DNA of 26,246 bases from an uncultured Blautia sp. Its GTDB lineage: Bacteria; Bacillota; Clostridia; Lachnospirales; Lachnospiraceae. The position numbers and the translations under genes are program-made. The stretch is from positions 1 to 26,246 of the forward strand of contig CAKRYE010000027.1 of NCBI GenBank assembly GCA_934426285.1, in the 5' to 3' direction. Numbering within the stretch: position 1 is the stretch's first letter; each line of letters begins with the position of its first letter. The notes beneath the pieces are model-generated. The model was not told where the DNA came from and did no database searches. It worked only from the letters and a program-made list of their open reading frames with translations. Shown here piece by piece: positions 1 to 7,291 of this stretch.

Positions 1-167
1 TGTACACCGATAACAATATATCCACCGCCCCAGTTGTCAAGATCATTTGCAAATGCACATATAGATTTCAAAGATGCCGCTGCATCCTAGGTTTCCTTAA
101 ATTCAATTCTCGCCCATTCAACTACATCTCCAGACAAGAGCGTTTTAATATTTGTTGGTATTGCCAT
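1..167 (-). pseudogene. AlbA_2 (Schlafen-type) / RecG-like DNA-binding protein, 5' part with in-frame stop
   Basis: The reading frame starts with ATG at 165-167 behind a good ribosome binding site (AGGAAGG) and reads MAIPTNIKTLLSGDVVEW, then IEFKET, a TAG stop at 87-89, and then continues in the same frame with SICAFANDLDNWGGGYIVIGV to the window edge. The FKE and ICAFAND...GGGYIVIGV blocks are the hallmark of the AlbA_2 DNA-binding domain found at the N-terminus of RecG-like and Schlafen-like bacterial proteins. In that family the residue after FKE-x is usually Trp, so TAG looks like a single TGG to TAG change. The gene sits 26 nt after the DUF2971-like gene on the same strand, at the tail of the restriction operon. 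The rest lies outside the window, so I cannot say whether other lesions exist. A sequencing error is the main alternative. Confidence 0.75.
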
Positions 168-193
168 ATGGTCACTTCCTTCCTATATCTTTT

Positions 194-1246
194 TTAAACA
201 CTGATCTGAGGCGCGCACACTTTATCAAAATCAATTTCTTCAACTTGGACGTTTCTAAGCCTAGCCAACTTGTATACTTCATTTTTTTCACTTTCGGTCG
301 CATTTTCGTGTAATAAAATACCATCTACAATTTCGTTGATTTCAAGTTCATTTAAACATAACTCGAAGCTTTGCTTTCCACCAATTTCTTTTATTCTATC
401 TGATACCTCTTCAAAACCTTTGTCTAAAGTTTTTTTGCAATTTTGAATATATATCATACTATCATTTACAATTTTTTCTTCATCACTCACGAAAAAATGT
501 TTAAAATAAAATTCTCTCGACAAATATTGAAAGTTATAATCGTTATCAATATGCATATGCAGTTTTATCCTGGTCTCATGCTCATACCAATAATTTCTAT
601 CTTTTAAAAAAGCACCATAGTCAAACATGTTTTTTGCAATATCTTCTGGTCTTTGACTTTTACATATATATTCTTTAATAAATTCATCTAAGTTTTCAAC
701 ATAAACCATTGGCATAGCATCAGCATATAGATATGTCCCATTAGGCATATATCCCACATCTGATAGTATCGACATCTTCTTATAAAATTCTTTTTTTAAT
801 TTTATTATGATATTTCTCTTATACTTTGTGTGATATTCATCAATCATCTTGCGTTCATTACATACATTAGCAACACAATAGCAAAAGCTCATCTGTTGCA
901 GCAAAGCTGCTCCACCTATAAAATTACTATATACTGTCATGATATATTGTGGTGCGCAATACTGTTTTTTCACTTCCATACAATGCTGTTTTATAAGCTG
1001 ATATGCCTTTAATATGTTATTCTTGTCGGTATACCAATCTTCCAAATAATTTTCGCTTTTATCCCCTGTAGATGATTTTTTCCATTCTATCGGATTGGTA
1101 AAATAAATCCTTTTTTCCTGAAATAGTGTTTCAAATTCCATTTGACCCATAAAGCGATAATAAGGAAAACTTTTCCCCTCATCATAATGCTTACCATATA
1201 TTGCTAAAATATTTCTTTTTAAATATTCCCCATCTTTCAACTGCAT
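194..1246 (-). CDS. DUF2971-like protein, accessory gene of the restriction operon
   Basis: A 350-residue soluble protein of unknown function. Its pattern fits DUF2971: YYRF near residue 29, an IYFTNP segment at 47-52 (family consensus resembles 'l.fs.p..f.D'), SFCYC at 120-124, a YWYEHETRI segment at 219-227 (family 'W.yE.E.R'), and near the C-terminus an INEIVDGILL stretch followed by a helix. No membrane segment or signal peptide is evident. It is very AT-rich. It starts 52 nt after hsdM with only a weak ribosome binding site and ends 26 nt before the AlbA_2 gene. DUF2971 proteins are often seen in mobile and defence neighbourhoods; a role in defence here is inferred from position only. 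The family call is from memory of the motif pattern and should be treated as probable. Confidence 0.6.
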   Translation of the reverse strand: MQLKDGEYLKRNILAIYGKHYDEGKSFPYYRFMGQMEFETLFQEKRIYFTNPIEWKKSSTGDKSENYLEDWYTDKNNILKAYQLIKQHCMEVKKQYCAPQYIMTVYSNFIGGAALLQQMSFCYCVANVCNERKMIDEYHTKYKRNIIIKLKKEFYKKMSILSDVGYMPNGTYLYADAMPMVYVENLDEFIKEYICKSQRPEDIAKNMFDYGAFLKDRNYWYEHETRIKLHMHIDNDYNFQYLSREFYFKHFFVSDEEKIVNDSMIYIQNCKKTLDKGFEEVSDRIKEIGGKQSFELCLNELEINEIVDGILLHENATESEKNEVYKLARLRNVQVEEIDFDKVCAPQISV

Positions 1247-1298
1247 TTTTCTTTTCTCATCCCTATCCGCTACACTATTGAATTTTATTCTTACACCC

Positions 1299-2792
1299 CT
1301 ACTTGTTATTTTTCAACTGTGTCTGTAACTCCTGAAAACTATCCAATGCACTTTGCAAGTTTTCAATAATATCAACCGCCAATTCATCCGGATCCGGCAA
1401 GTTATCTAAATCTGCAAGCGATTTATCTTTGATCCAGAACAAATCAAGACTGGTCTTATCACGTTCCAATATATTTTTTATATCGAATCTGCGCCAACGT
1501 CCATCTGGATTTTCTTCTGACCATGTTTCGCTGCGTTCATAACGATTCTCTGGATTATAGCATTTTACAAAATCTGCAAGATCTGCATCTGTCATCGGAT
1601 GTTGCTTTAATGTGAAATGAATATTCGTACGGAAATCATATACCCATACTTCCCGGGTCTGCATTTCAGCACTGGCTGGACGTTTATCAAAGAAAATAAC
1701 ATTCGCTTTTACTCCCGGCTTATAGAAAATCCCAGTCGGCAGACGGAGGATTGTATGCAAATCTGTGGTTTCAAGCAATTTCTTTCGCACAATTTCACCA
1801 GCTCCACCCTCAAACAGTACATTATCTGGTACAACAACCGCAGCTTTACCTGTTGCTTTCAAAACAGTATTAATGTGCTGCACAAAATTCAATTGTTTGT
1901 TGGAACTAGTCGTCCAGAAATCCTGCCGATTGTAAACAAGATCTTCTTCCTCCTGTTCGCCCTCTTCGTTTGTAAAGGTAAGCGAAGATTTTTTACCAAA
2001 AGGTGGATTCGTCAACACATAATCTACACGATATCCCGGATCTGTAAGAAGTGCATCTCCTAATGTAATTGGAACATTACCATAAATATCTCCGATGTTG
2101 TGCAAATACAGATTCATCAAAGCAGTTTTATAGGTAGTAGGAACTATTTCATTTCCATAAAATGTGCTTTTTTTCAAAAATTCTTTCTGTTCTCGATCAA
2201 GGGTATAATTCTTACTATCAGCAATATAAGATTGCGATGCAAGGAAAAATCCCCCCGAACCACAACATGGATCCGCAATCGTTTTCATCGGTTCTGGGTG
2301 CATACATTCTACCATAGCTCGAATTAATGGACGAGGAGTAAAATACTGACCAGCACCGCTTTTGATATCCTCAGCGTTTTTCTGGAGCAACCCTTCGTAG
2401 ATTTCTCCTTTAACATCCGATGACATTGCCACCCACTTTTCGTTGTCAATCATCTGTACAACTCTATACAAAATCGCAGCACTACTAATTTTATTGGTTG
2501 CACCTTTGAAAATCTTACCGAGAATTCCACCTTGCTCTCCGAGTTTTTCCAACGTTGCTTTATACTGATTTTCAAGTTCTGCGCCCTTAAGCGTGTGCAT
2601 ATCTGACCATGTAAGACCAGCTGGAATACCAGTTTCTCTTTTATAAGGCGGTCTGGAATACTCATCTGACATTTTTAAAAATATCAGATATGTTAACTGT
2701 TCCAGATAATCTCCATAGGAAACGCCATTGTCTCGAAGGGGATTACACATTCCCCATACCTTAGAAACAATAGCCGAAGTCTGTTCGCTCAT
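1299..2792 (-). CDS. hsdM: Type I restriction-modification system, DNA methyltransferase subunit M
   Basis: 497 residues, the usual length for HsdM. The N-terminal helical HsdM domain (about 1-130) is followed by the methylase fold: QYFTPR at 149-154, the S-adenosylmethionine motif I DPCCGSGG at 174-181, and the adenine-methylase motif IV NPPF at 262-265. It should transfer a methyl group to N6 of adenine in the sequence chosen by HsdS, as an M2S complex or as part of R2M2S. The ATG overlaps the hsdS stop by 4 nt (ATGA), and an internal GGAGG in the hsdS end sits 9 nt upstream, so translation is coupled. All catalytic motifs are intact. Confidence 0.96.
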   Translation of the reverse strand: MSEQTSAIVSKVWGMCNPLRDNGVSYGDYLEQLTYLIFLKMSDEYSRPPYKRETGIPAGLTWSDMHTLKGAELENQYKATLEKLGEQGGILGKIFKGATNKISSAAILYRVVQMIDNEKWVAMSSDVKGEIYEGLLQKNAEDIKSGAGQYFTPRPLIRAMVECMHPEPMKTIADPCCGSGGFFLASQSYIADSKNYTLDREQKEFLKKSTFYGNEIVPTTYKTALMNLYLHNIGDIYGNVPITLGDALLTDPGYRVDYVLTNPPFGKKSSLTFTNEEGEQEEEDLVYNRQDFWTTSSNKQLNFVQHINTVLKATGKAAVVVPDNVLFEGGAGEIVRKKLLETTDLHTILRLPTGIFYKPGVKANVIFFDKRPASAEMQTREVWVYDFRTNIHFTLKQHPMTDADLADFVKCYNPENRYERSETWSEENPDGRWRRFDIKNILERDKTSLDLFWIKDKSLADLDNLPDPDELAVDIIENLQSALDSFQELQTQLKNNK

Positions 2793-4075
2793 TCGCTGAG
2801 TCCTCCTTCAAATGCTTTTTTCAATATGCTCTGGCGCAAAGCTTCTGCTTGCGAAAATGCTGTGTCCACCGTTTGCTCGATGCTATCGCAAACTGAAAGT
2901 CGAAATTCGATTTCTTCAACAATTTGATATTGCTCTAAAAAAGAGGTAAATGGGAATCTTAATGCTCTAACACGCTCTTTATTTAATGCTTTTTGATTAT
3001 TTCCAGAACCCACTCTCCTAGTATTATCATAATTCATCTGTAAAAAGTAATAGATATATTTTGAAGAACATGGGGTTTGCGAAACTAGTATAGCTGCTGT
3101 ATTTTGATTGTGAGCAGCTTCCGTTTTCAAAATGGCCGCCTGTCCTCTTGTTTTTCCCTCACCTATCATTGCTAACATAACTGTTCCTGGCGGATGAACA
3201 TTTGTAGACGCATGAGACAATCCCTCTGTTGTAATTTGTTCATTAGTTCTATAGATACTATCAAAATGAACTTCGCCGCTACTGATCCAGTTAATATCTC
3301 CATTCCAATATTCGGGAACACGCCTACTTGGAGTTGCTCCAACCTGTACTTCAAACACTTCTCCTACTCGGATTTTAATCCATGTATTTGGTAATACAAG
3401 TGATATTTCATTTTCATCTCCAGAAGTATCTTTAAACTTCTCGTTCGAACGTCTTATACTCTCAAAATCTTTTTGTGGATTTGATAAAATATGCTTGCCT
3501 CTCCAAGATATTGTAAATTTCCCCTCAAATGCCTCCTTCAACACTGCCTGCCGATATACTTTTAACTGTCGCTTAATAGTCTGCAGAGTTTCCACACTCT
3601 TGTCCAGTTCTGAGAAGAGTTCTTCGATTTTCTGTACAATTTTTTCTTGTACTGATACTGCTGGAATTTGTATTTTTATCTTTGAATAATGCTGAATCCA
3701 ATATCGTTTATGCGTACTGTGGTCAATATTAATGATTTGCATACGATAAAAAATATATTTTGGCAGAACTAATTCTGTATTTGCAGTCAATATCTTCATT
3801 GCAGAAGACTTAACCTTAAATTTAAAATTAACATATTTCGATGACGTAGTAAAATCGTCAAATATAATAACAGGAAGTCTGTCATAAATCCCTGTTTCTT
3901 CGTCAGTGTATCCGATGATAAAGCTCTTCCCGGCCGTCAAAACGGGAGTTTTGTATTTATCACTATATTTTGTAGAACTAACGATATACGGAGTTGGCTG
4001 CTCATATGTTAGCAGCTGTCCTAACTCATATTCTTTTGTTTCCAAATCAATCTCCTTATGCCACCAATGCGACAT
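2789..4075 (-). CDS. hsdS: Type I restriction-modification system, specificity subunit S
   Basis: 428 residues with the two-half HsdS layout: a first target recognition domain (about 15-140), a central helical spacer (about 143-190, ending KEAFEGKFT), a second target recognition domain (about 225-385, with PNTWIKIRVGEVF and GTVMLAMIGEGKTRG), and a distal helical repeat (about 388-428, ending KKAFEGGLSE). It sets which bipartite DNA sequence is methylated or cut. The start is uncertain. The ATG at 4075 overlaps hsdR by 20 nt and has a weak ribosome binding site. A TTG at 4043-4045 lies 6 nt after AAGGAG, which directly follows the hsdR stop, and may be the true start (418 residues). The two TRDs are dissimilar, as expected for an asymmetric target. 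It is the only hsdS in the window. Confidence 0.93.
   Translation of the reverse strand: MSHWWHKEIDLETKEYELGQLLTYEQPTPYIVSSTKYSDKYKTPVLTAGKSFIIGYTDEETGIYDRLPVIIFDDFTTSSKYVNFKFKVKSSAMKILTANTELVLPKYIFYRMQIINIDHSTHKRYWIQHYSKIKIQIPAVSVQEKIVQKIEELFSELDKSVETLQTIKRQLKVYRQAVLKEAFEGKFTISWRGKHILSNPQKDFESIRRSNEKFKDTSGDENEISLVLPNTWIKIRVGEVFEVQVGATPSRRVPEYWNGDINWISSGEVHFDSIYRTNEQITTEGLSHASTNVHPPGTVMLAMIGEGKTRGQAAILKTEAAHNQNTAAILVSQTPCSSKYIYYFLQMNYDNTRRVGSGNNQKALNKERVRALRFPFTSFLEQYQIVEEIEFRLSVCDSIEQTVDTAFSQAEALRQSILKKAFEGGLSE
4052..4058 (-). promoter_or_regulatory. Ribosome binding site favouring a TTG start for hsdS
   Basis: On the minus strand the hsdR stop TAA merges into TAAGGAG, and 6 nt later comes TTG (4043-4045) in the hsdS frame. 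This is a better-placed site than anything before the ATG at 4075. Confidence 0.5.
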
Positions 4076-6806
4076 TCATTTCTTGTAATATTTGTTCATA
4101 GCTTTCGCCAAAAGCATCATAAAAACCAAGCAATCCACCCTTCCGATCAAATGGGGTTAAATCCAAATCCTCTGGCAAAATGCTAAGTGATGCTGCAATA
4201 TGATCTTTGATCAGGCGCAACCATTCCATCTGTTCTTCTGTAAATTGAATATGCCCTGCATTCTTCTTAAATGTCCACTGCATGAAATTATAGTTCACTT
4301 TGTCTGCAAATGGCATAAGCGTATCTGCATAACCCATTTCAAAACGAATCATTGAAATCAGATCTGTGATCTGTGCTATTGTGCTTCGTCTTACCTTATC
4401 CGGTCGTTTAATAGCATAACAATCCCATAGACGTTCAACTGTTATTCCCTTTGATTTCAATTTTCCATATAATTCCTTCAGTTTTTCGATAACCATAGGT
4501 CGGTCTTTGTATGCAGCATCATAAATAATCCTCAGTGCAACAATTTCATCTTTGTTTTCTTCGATAAATGTACGGAATCCTGAAATCACCTTGTTCACAT
4601 TCTCTTCCTGTTGCGTATCAAATCCTACAAAAATAACCTCATCCAGATTAACACTATCTATAATCTGATCATGGTTACGTCGTATATTTTCAATAAAATC
4701 ACGGATATCCGGATCATAGAATGGCTCTGAAGCTATCTTTACCAATTCTTTTTGTACATTCTTTATCTGTTCTTCTGTTGGATTAGATATACCTGTTTTT
4801 TCCCTGGCCTGTTCAAGAATAACATCTTCATCAAATGCATTCAGCAGTTTTTCCGCAACTGAACTCGCAGATGTGCCTACCTTAGTTTCAAACTGTTTGC
4901 GTTCTTCAGAAGACATTTGACTATTAAGGCGAATGACACGGTTGGCAAGGGAAGTCAATGTATTTTCGTCTTTTGCCCCTAATGCCACATTCATCATCAG
5001 CTCTTTCATACTGACTGTTGGTTTTCTTTCCAATGATCTGGTATCAGATTTTTTTGATTTTGTAACTCCCACTGCATCTACAATCACAAAATGATCTTTG
5101 TTTTCTGTAGCAGATGGTGTCACTTTCTGCAGATCTTCTTTAGCAAGTACACGAGTTCCTCTTCCCTTCATCTGCTCAAAGTAATTCTTGCTGCGTACAT
5201 CACGCATAAAAATCAAACACTCTATGGGCTTCACATCTGTTCCTGTTGCAATCATATCCACGGTAACCGCAATACGAGGGTTATAATCATTTCGGAATGA
5301 ACTTAATACAGACTCCGGATTATCAGCAGAATACGTGATCTTACGGCAGAAATCATTCCCTTCGCCAAATTCATCCCTGACAACCTGTACGATATCATCT
5401 GCATGACTGTCTGTTTTTGCAAAAATCAGTGTTTTAGGAACTTCTTTTCTACGTGGAAACAGAGCAGTGAACAAGTTCTCCTTAAAGGTACGAATAACAG
5501 TTCGTATCTGACTTGTATTCACAATGTCTCGATCAAGCTGTGATGGTACATAGTTTATATCTTCATCCATCTGCTTCCATCGTTTTGCTCTAGACAGGCG
5601 ATCACGATACTCAATCAGCTGTTTCATCAAATGGGCTCCACTCTTCCCAACCTTCGTTTCAATCACAAAAATATCTTCTCCTACATTAACTCCATCCACA
5701 ATTGCTTCCTCACGTGGATATTCACTGACGATATTTTCATCAAAAAACGCAAACGTACGATTATCCGGTGTTGCCGTCAAACCGACTATAAATGCATCAA
5801 AATACGACAGCACCTGACTCCACACATTATAAATAGATCTGTGGCATTCATCGACAATAATACAATCGAAAAATTCTGGTGGATATTTTTCATTGTAAAC
5901 CACTTCTTTTGGCGCCTTACTTTCAGCTGTTACATACTCAGAAAATGAGGTTTCTTCTGCTGCTTCATCCAACTCTTCCTCTTTAAGAATGGAATACATT
6001 CTTTGTATAGTAGAAATACAAATCTGAACATCATTCGGTATATAAGAGGATTTTAATCTACGTACTCCATATATCTGTGAAAATGAGCGTGGATCATCGT
6101 TCGGTGTATACGCGAGAAACTCTCTTTCTGCCTGCTCACCTAACCCTTTCGTATCTACTAAAAATAAGATGCGTTTCATGTTCCCATATTTGAGCAAACG
6201 ATATGACGCTGTGATTGCTGTGAATGTCTTTCCCGCTCCTGTTGCCATCTGTACTAATGCCTTCGGGCGATTATCTGCAAACGACTTTTCCAGATTATTG
6301 ATTGCATTAATCTGACATTTTCGAAATCCCTTTACATCTAAAGGTGGAAAATGTTTCATATTGTTCCGAAGCGTATCTGGCTGATGAACCCACTCAAATA
6401 ATGTTTCAGGGCGATGAAAAGAGAACACCGTCCTGGAACGATATTTAACATCATTATAGTCAGTGAAACGAATCAGCTTATCTGTAGCTTCATACACAAA
6501 TCGAATTGTATAATCATTCTTTACCCATTTGAAAGAACTCTTTGCATAACGTCCTGACTGCACTTCAACATCAGTAATCGATTGTCCTGCCTCCGAACGT
6601 TTTGCCTCAACAACTCCTACTGGTCTTCCATCCACAAACAAAGCATAGTCAACCTCGCCTGTACTAGTAGGAAATTCACGAACTGCCACCCCAAGAGAAG
6701 CTGACAGATTTAACCTGTTCAAATCTTGTATAATCCATCCTGACTGACGGAGATTATTATCGATTACGCAACGTGCTTTTTCTTCTGGTGTCATATCATT
6801 CTTCAT
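4056..6806 (-). CDS. hsdR: Type I restriction-modification system, restriction/translocase subunit R
   Basis: 916 residues, ATP-driven DNA translocase and endonuclease of the type I complex. The N-terminal nuclease domain shows the PD-(D/E)xK core: D53 and E67-A-K69 in GVVEAKR. The SF2 motor follows: Walker A ATGAGKT (188-194), DECH box (319-322), motif III LTATP (343-347). The C-terminal half resembles the EcoEI-type R C-terminal region. All motifs are intact, so the enzyme should be active. The start overlaps the xre stop by 11 nt. A second ATG at residue 5 (6794) begins just past the xre stop and lies 12 nt from GGGGAG, so either Met is possible. R comes before S and M in this operon, whereas R is commonly at one end with M before S. 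Confidence 0.96.
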   Translation of the reverse strand: MKNDMTPEEKARCVIDNNLRQSGWIIQDLNRLNLSASLGVAVREFPTSTGEVDYALFVDGRPVGVVEAKRSEAGQSITDVEVQSGRYAKSSFKWVKNDYTIRFVYEATDKLIRFTDYNDVKYRSRTVFSFHRPETLFEWVHQPDTLRNNMKHFPPLDVKGFRKCQINAINNLEKSFADNRPKALVQMATGAGKTFTAITASYRLLKYGNMKRILFLVDTKGLGEQAEREFLAYTPNDDPRSFSQIYGVRRLKSSYIPNDVQICISTIQRMYSILKEEELDEAAEETSFSEYVTAESKAPKEVVYNEKYPPEFFDCIIVDECHRSIYNVWSQVLSYFDAFIVGLTATPDNRTFAFFDENIVSEYPREEAIVDGVNVGEDIFVIETKVGKSGAHLMKQLIEYRDRLSRAKRWKQMDEDINYVPSQLDRDIVNTSQIRTVIRTFKENLFTALFPRRKEVPKTLIFAKTDSHADDIVQVVRDEFGEGNDFCRKITYSADNPESVLSSFRNDYNPRIAVTVDMIATGTDVKPIECLIFMRDVRSKNYFEQMKGRGTRVLAKEDLQKVTPSATENKDHFVIVDAVGVTKSKKSDTRSLERKPTVSMKELMMNVALGAKDENTLTSLANRVIRLNSQMSSEERKQFETKVGTSASSVAEKLLNAFDEDVILEQAREKTGISNPTEEQIKNVQKELVKIASEPFYDPDIRDFIENIRRNHDQIIDSVNLDEVIFVGFDTQQEENVNKVISGFRTFIEENKDEIVALRIIYDAAYKDRPMVIEKLKELYGKLKSKGITVERLWDCYAIKRPDKVRRSTIAQITDLISMIRFEMGYADTLMPFADKVNYNFMQWTFKKNAGHIQFTEEQMEWLRLIKDHIAASLSILPEDLDLTPFDRKGGLLGFYDAFGESYEQILQEMNVALVA

Positions 6807-7011
6807 CTCCCCTATCTACATACTCTATGATATCGCCATAATCGGCCTCGAGAACCTTGCATATTTTACCCAAAACTGTAAGTGTTACTTCTTCATTTCG
6901 GCGAAGCTTTGTCATTGTATTAGGTGCGATTCCTGAGGCTTTTCTTAAGTCTGCTTTACTTATTTTCCTGTCAATTAACAATTTCCATAAACGCTCATAT
7001 GATACAGCCAT
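6796..7011 (-). CDS. Small XRE/Cro-like HTH regulator leading the restriction operon
   Basis: 71 residues, essentially one helix-turn-helix domain: SKADLRKASGIAPNTMTKL at about 18-36 is the HTH, followed by an LTVLGKICKVLE helix and an acidic tail. The open frame extends upstream to 7116. The ATG at 7011 is chosen because AGGAGG lies 5 nt before it, the protein then starts like other YozG/Cro-type regulators (MAVSYERLWKLL), and the likely promoter (7059-7087) lies between 7011 and 7116. Its end overlaps hsdR by 11 nt, so it is co-transcribed. By position it probably acts as a controller protein delaying or tuning restriction expression; this role is inference. Confidence 0.85.
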   Translation of the reverse strand: MAVSYERLWKLLIDRKISKADLRKASGIAPNTMTKLRRNEEVTLTVLGKICKVLEADYGDIIEYVDRGDEE

Positions 7012-7058
7012 GATTGCCTCCTGACATCTGTTTAATGCTTTATATGCCGTTAATAACA

Positions 7059-7087
7059 AGTATATCATCACCTCATATATTTCACAA
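7059..7087 (-). promoter_or_regulatory. Promoter of the xre-hsdRSM operon
   Basis: Reading the minus strand: TTGTGA (7082-7087), 17-nt spacer, TATACT (7059-7064), about 48 nt before the xre ATG. Just upstream, 7107-7120 is a GCATAT-AC-ATATGC dyad that could be an operator, and the heptamer ATCGCAA occurs on both sides of it. Confidence 0.55.
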
Positions 7088-7225
7088 GAACTTGCGATTT
7101 TCATTAGCATATACATATGCTCTTTTGCGATGCTACATTCTTCTCAATTCCCCCATATTCTGCAGAGGTTTTCCTCTTACTGACTGTCTGAAAGATCCTA
7201 TTGAGCAGTGTTGTCCTCCAACCTC

Positions 7226-7274
7226 AAAAACCCCCTAACCATACAGGCATTGCCTTCATGGTCAGGGGGTTTTT
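7226..7274 (-). terminator. Rho-independent terminator of the marR-ABC operon
   Basis: A-tract, CCCCC stem arm and T-tract: AAAAACCCCCTAACCAT (7226-7242) pairs with ATGGTCAGGGGGTTTTT (7258-7274). It follows the second ABC gene by about 20 nt and separates that operon from the restriction operon. It is near-symmetric, so could work on both strands. Confidence 0.85.
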
Positions 7275-7291
7275 GTATTTTTGCCGAAGCT

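Noticed and set aside
2789..4075. Phase-variable hsdS by recombination between its two conserved repeats
   Set aside because: The two repeats (KEAFEGKFT and KKAFEGGLSE regions) differ in DNA sequence, and no second hsdS, inverted copy or recombinase gene is in the window.
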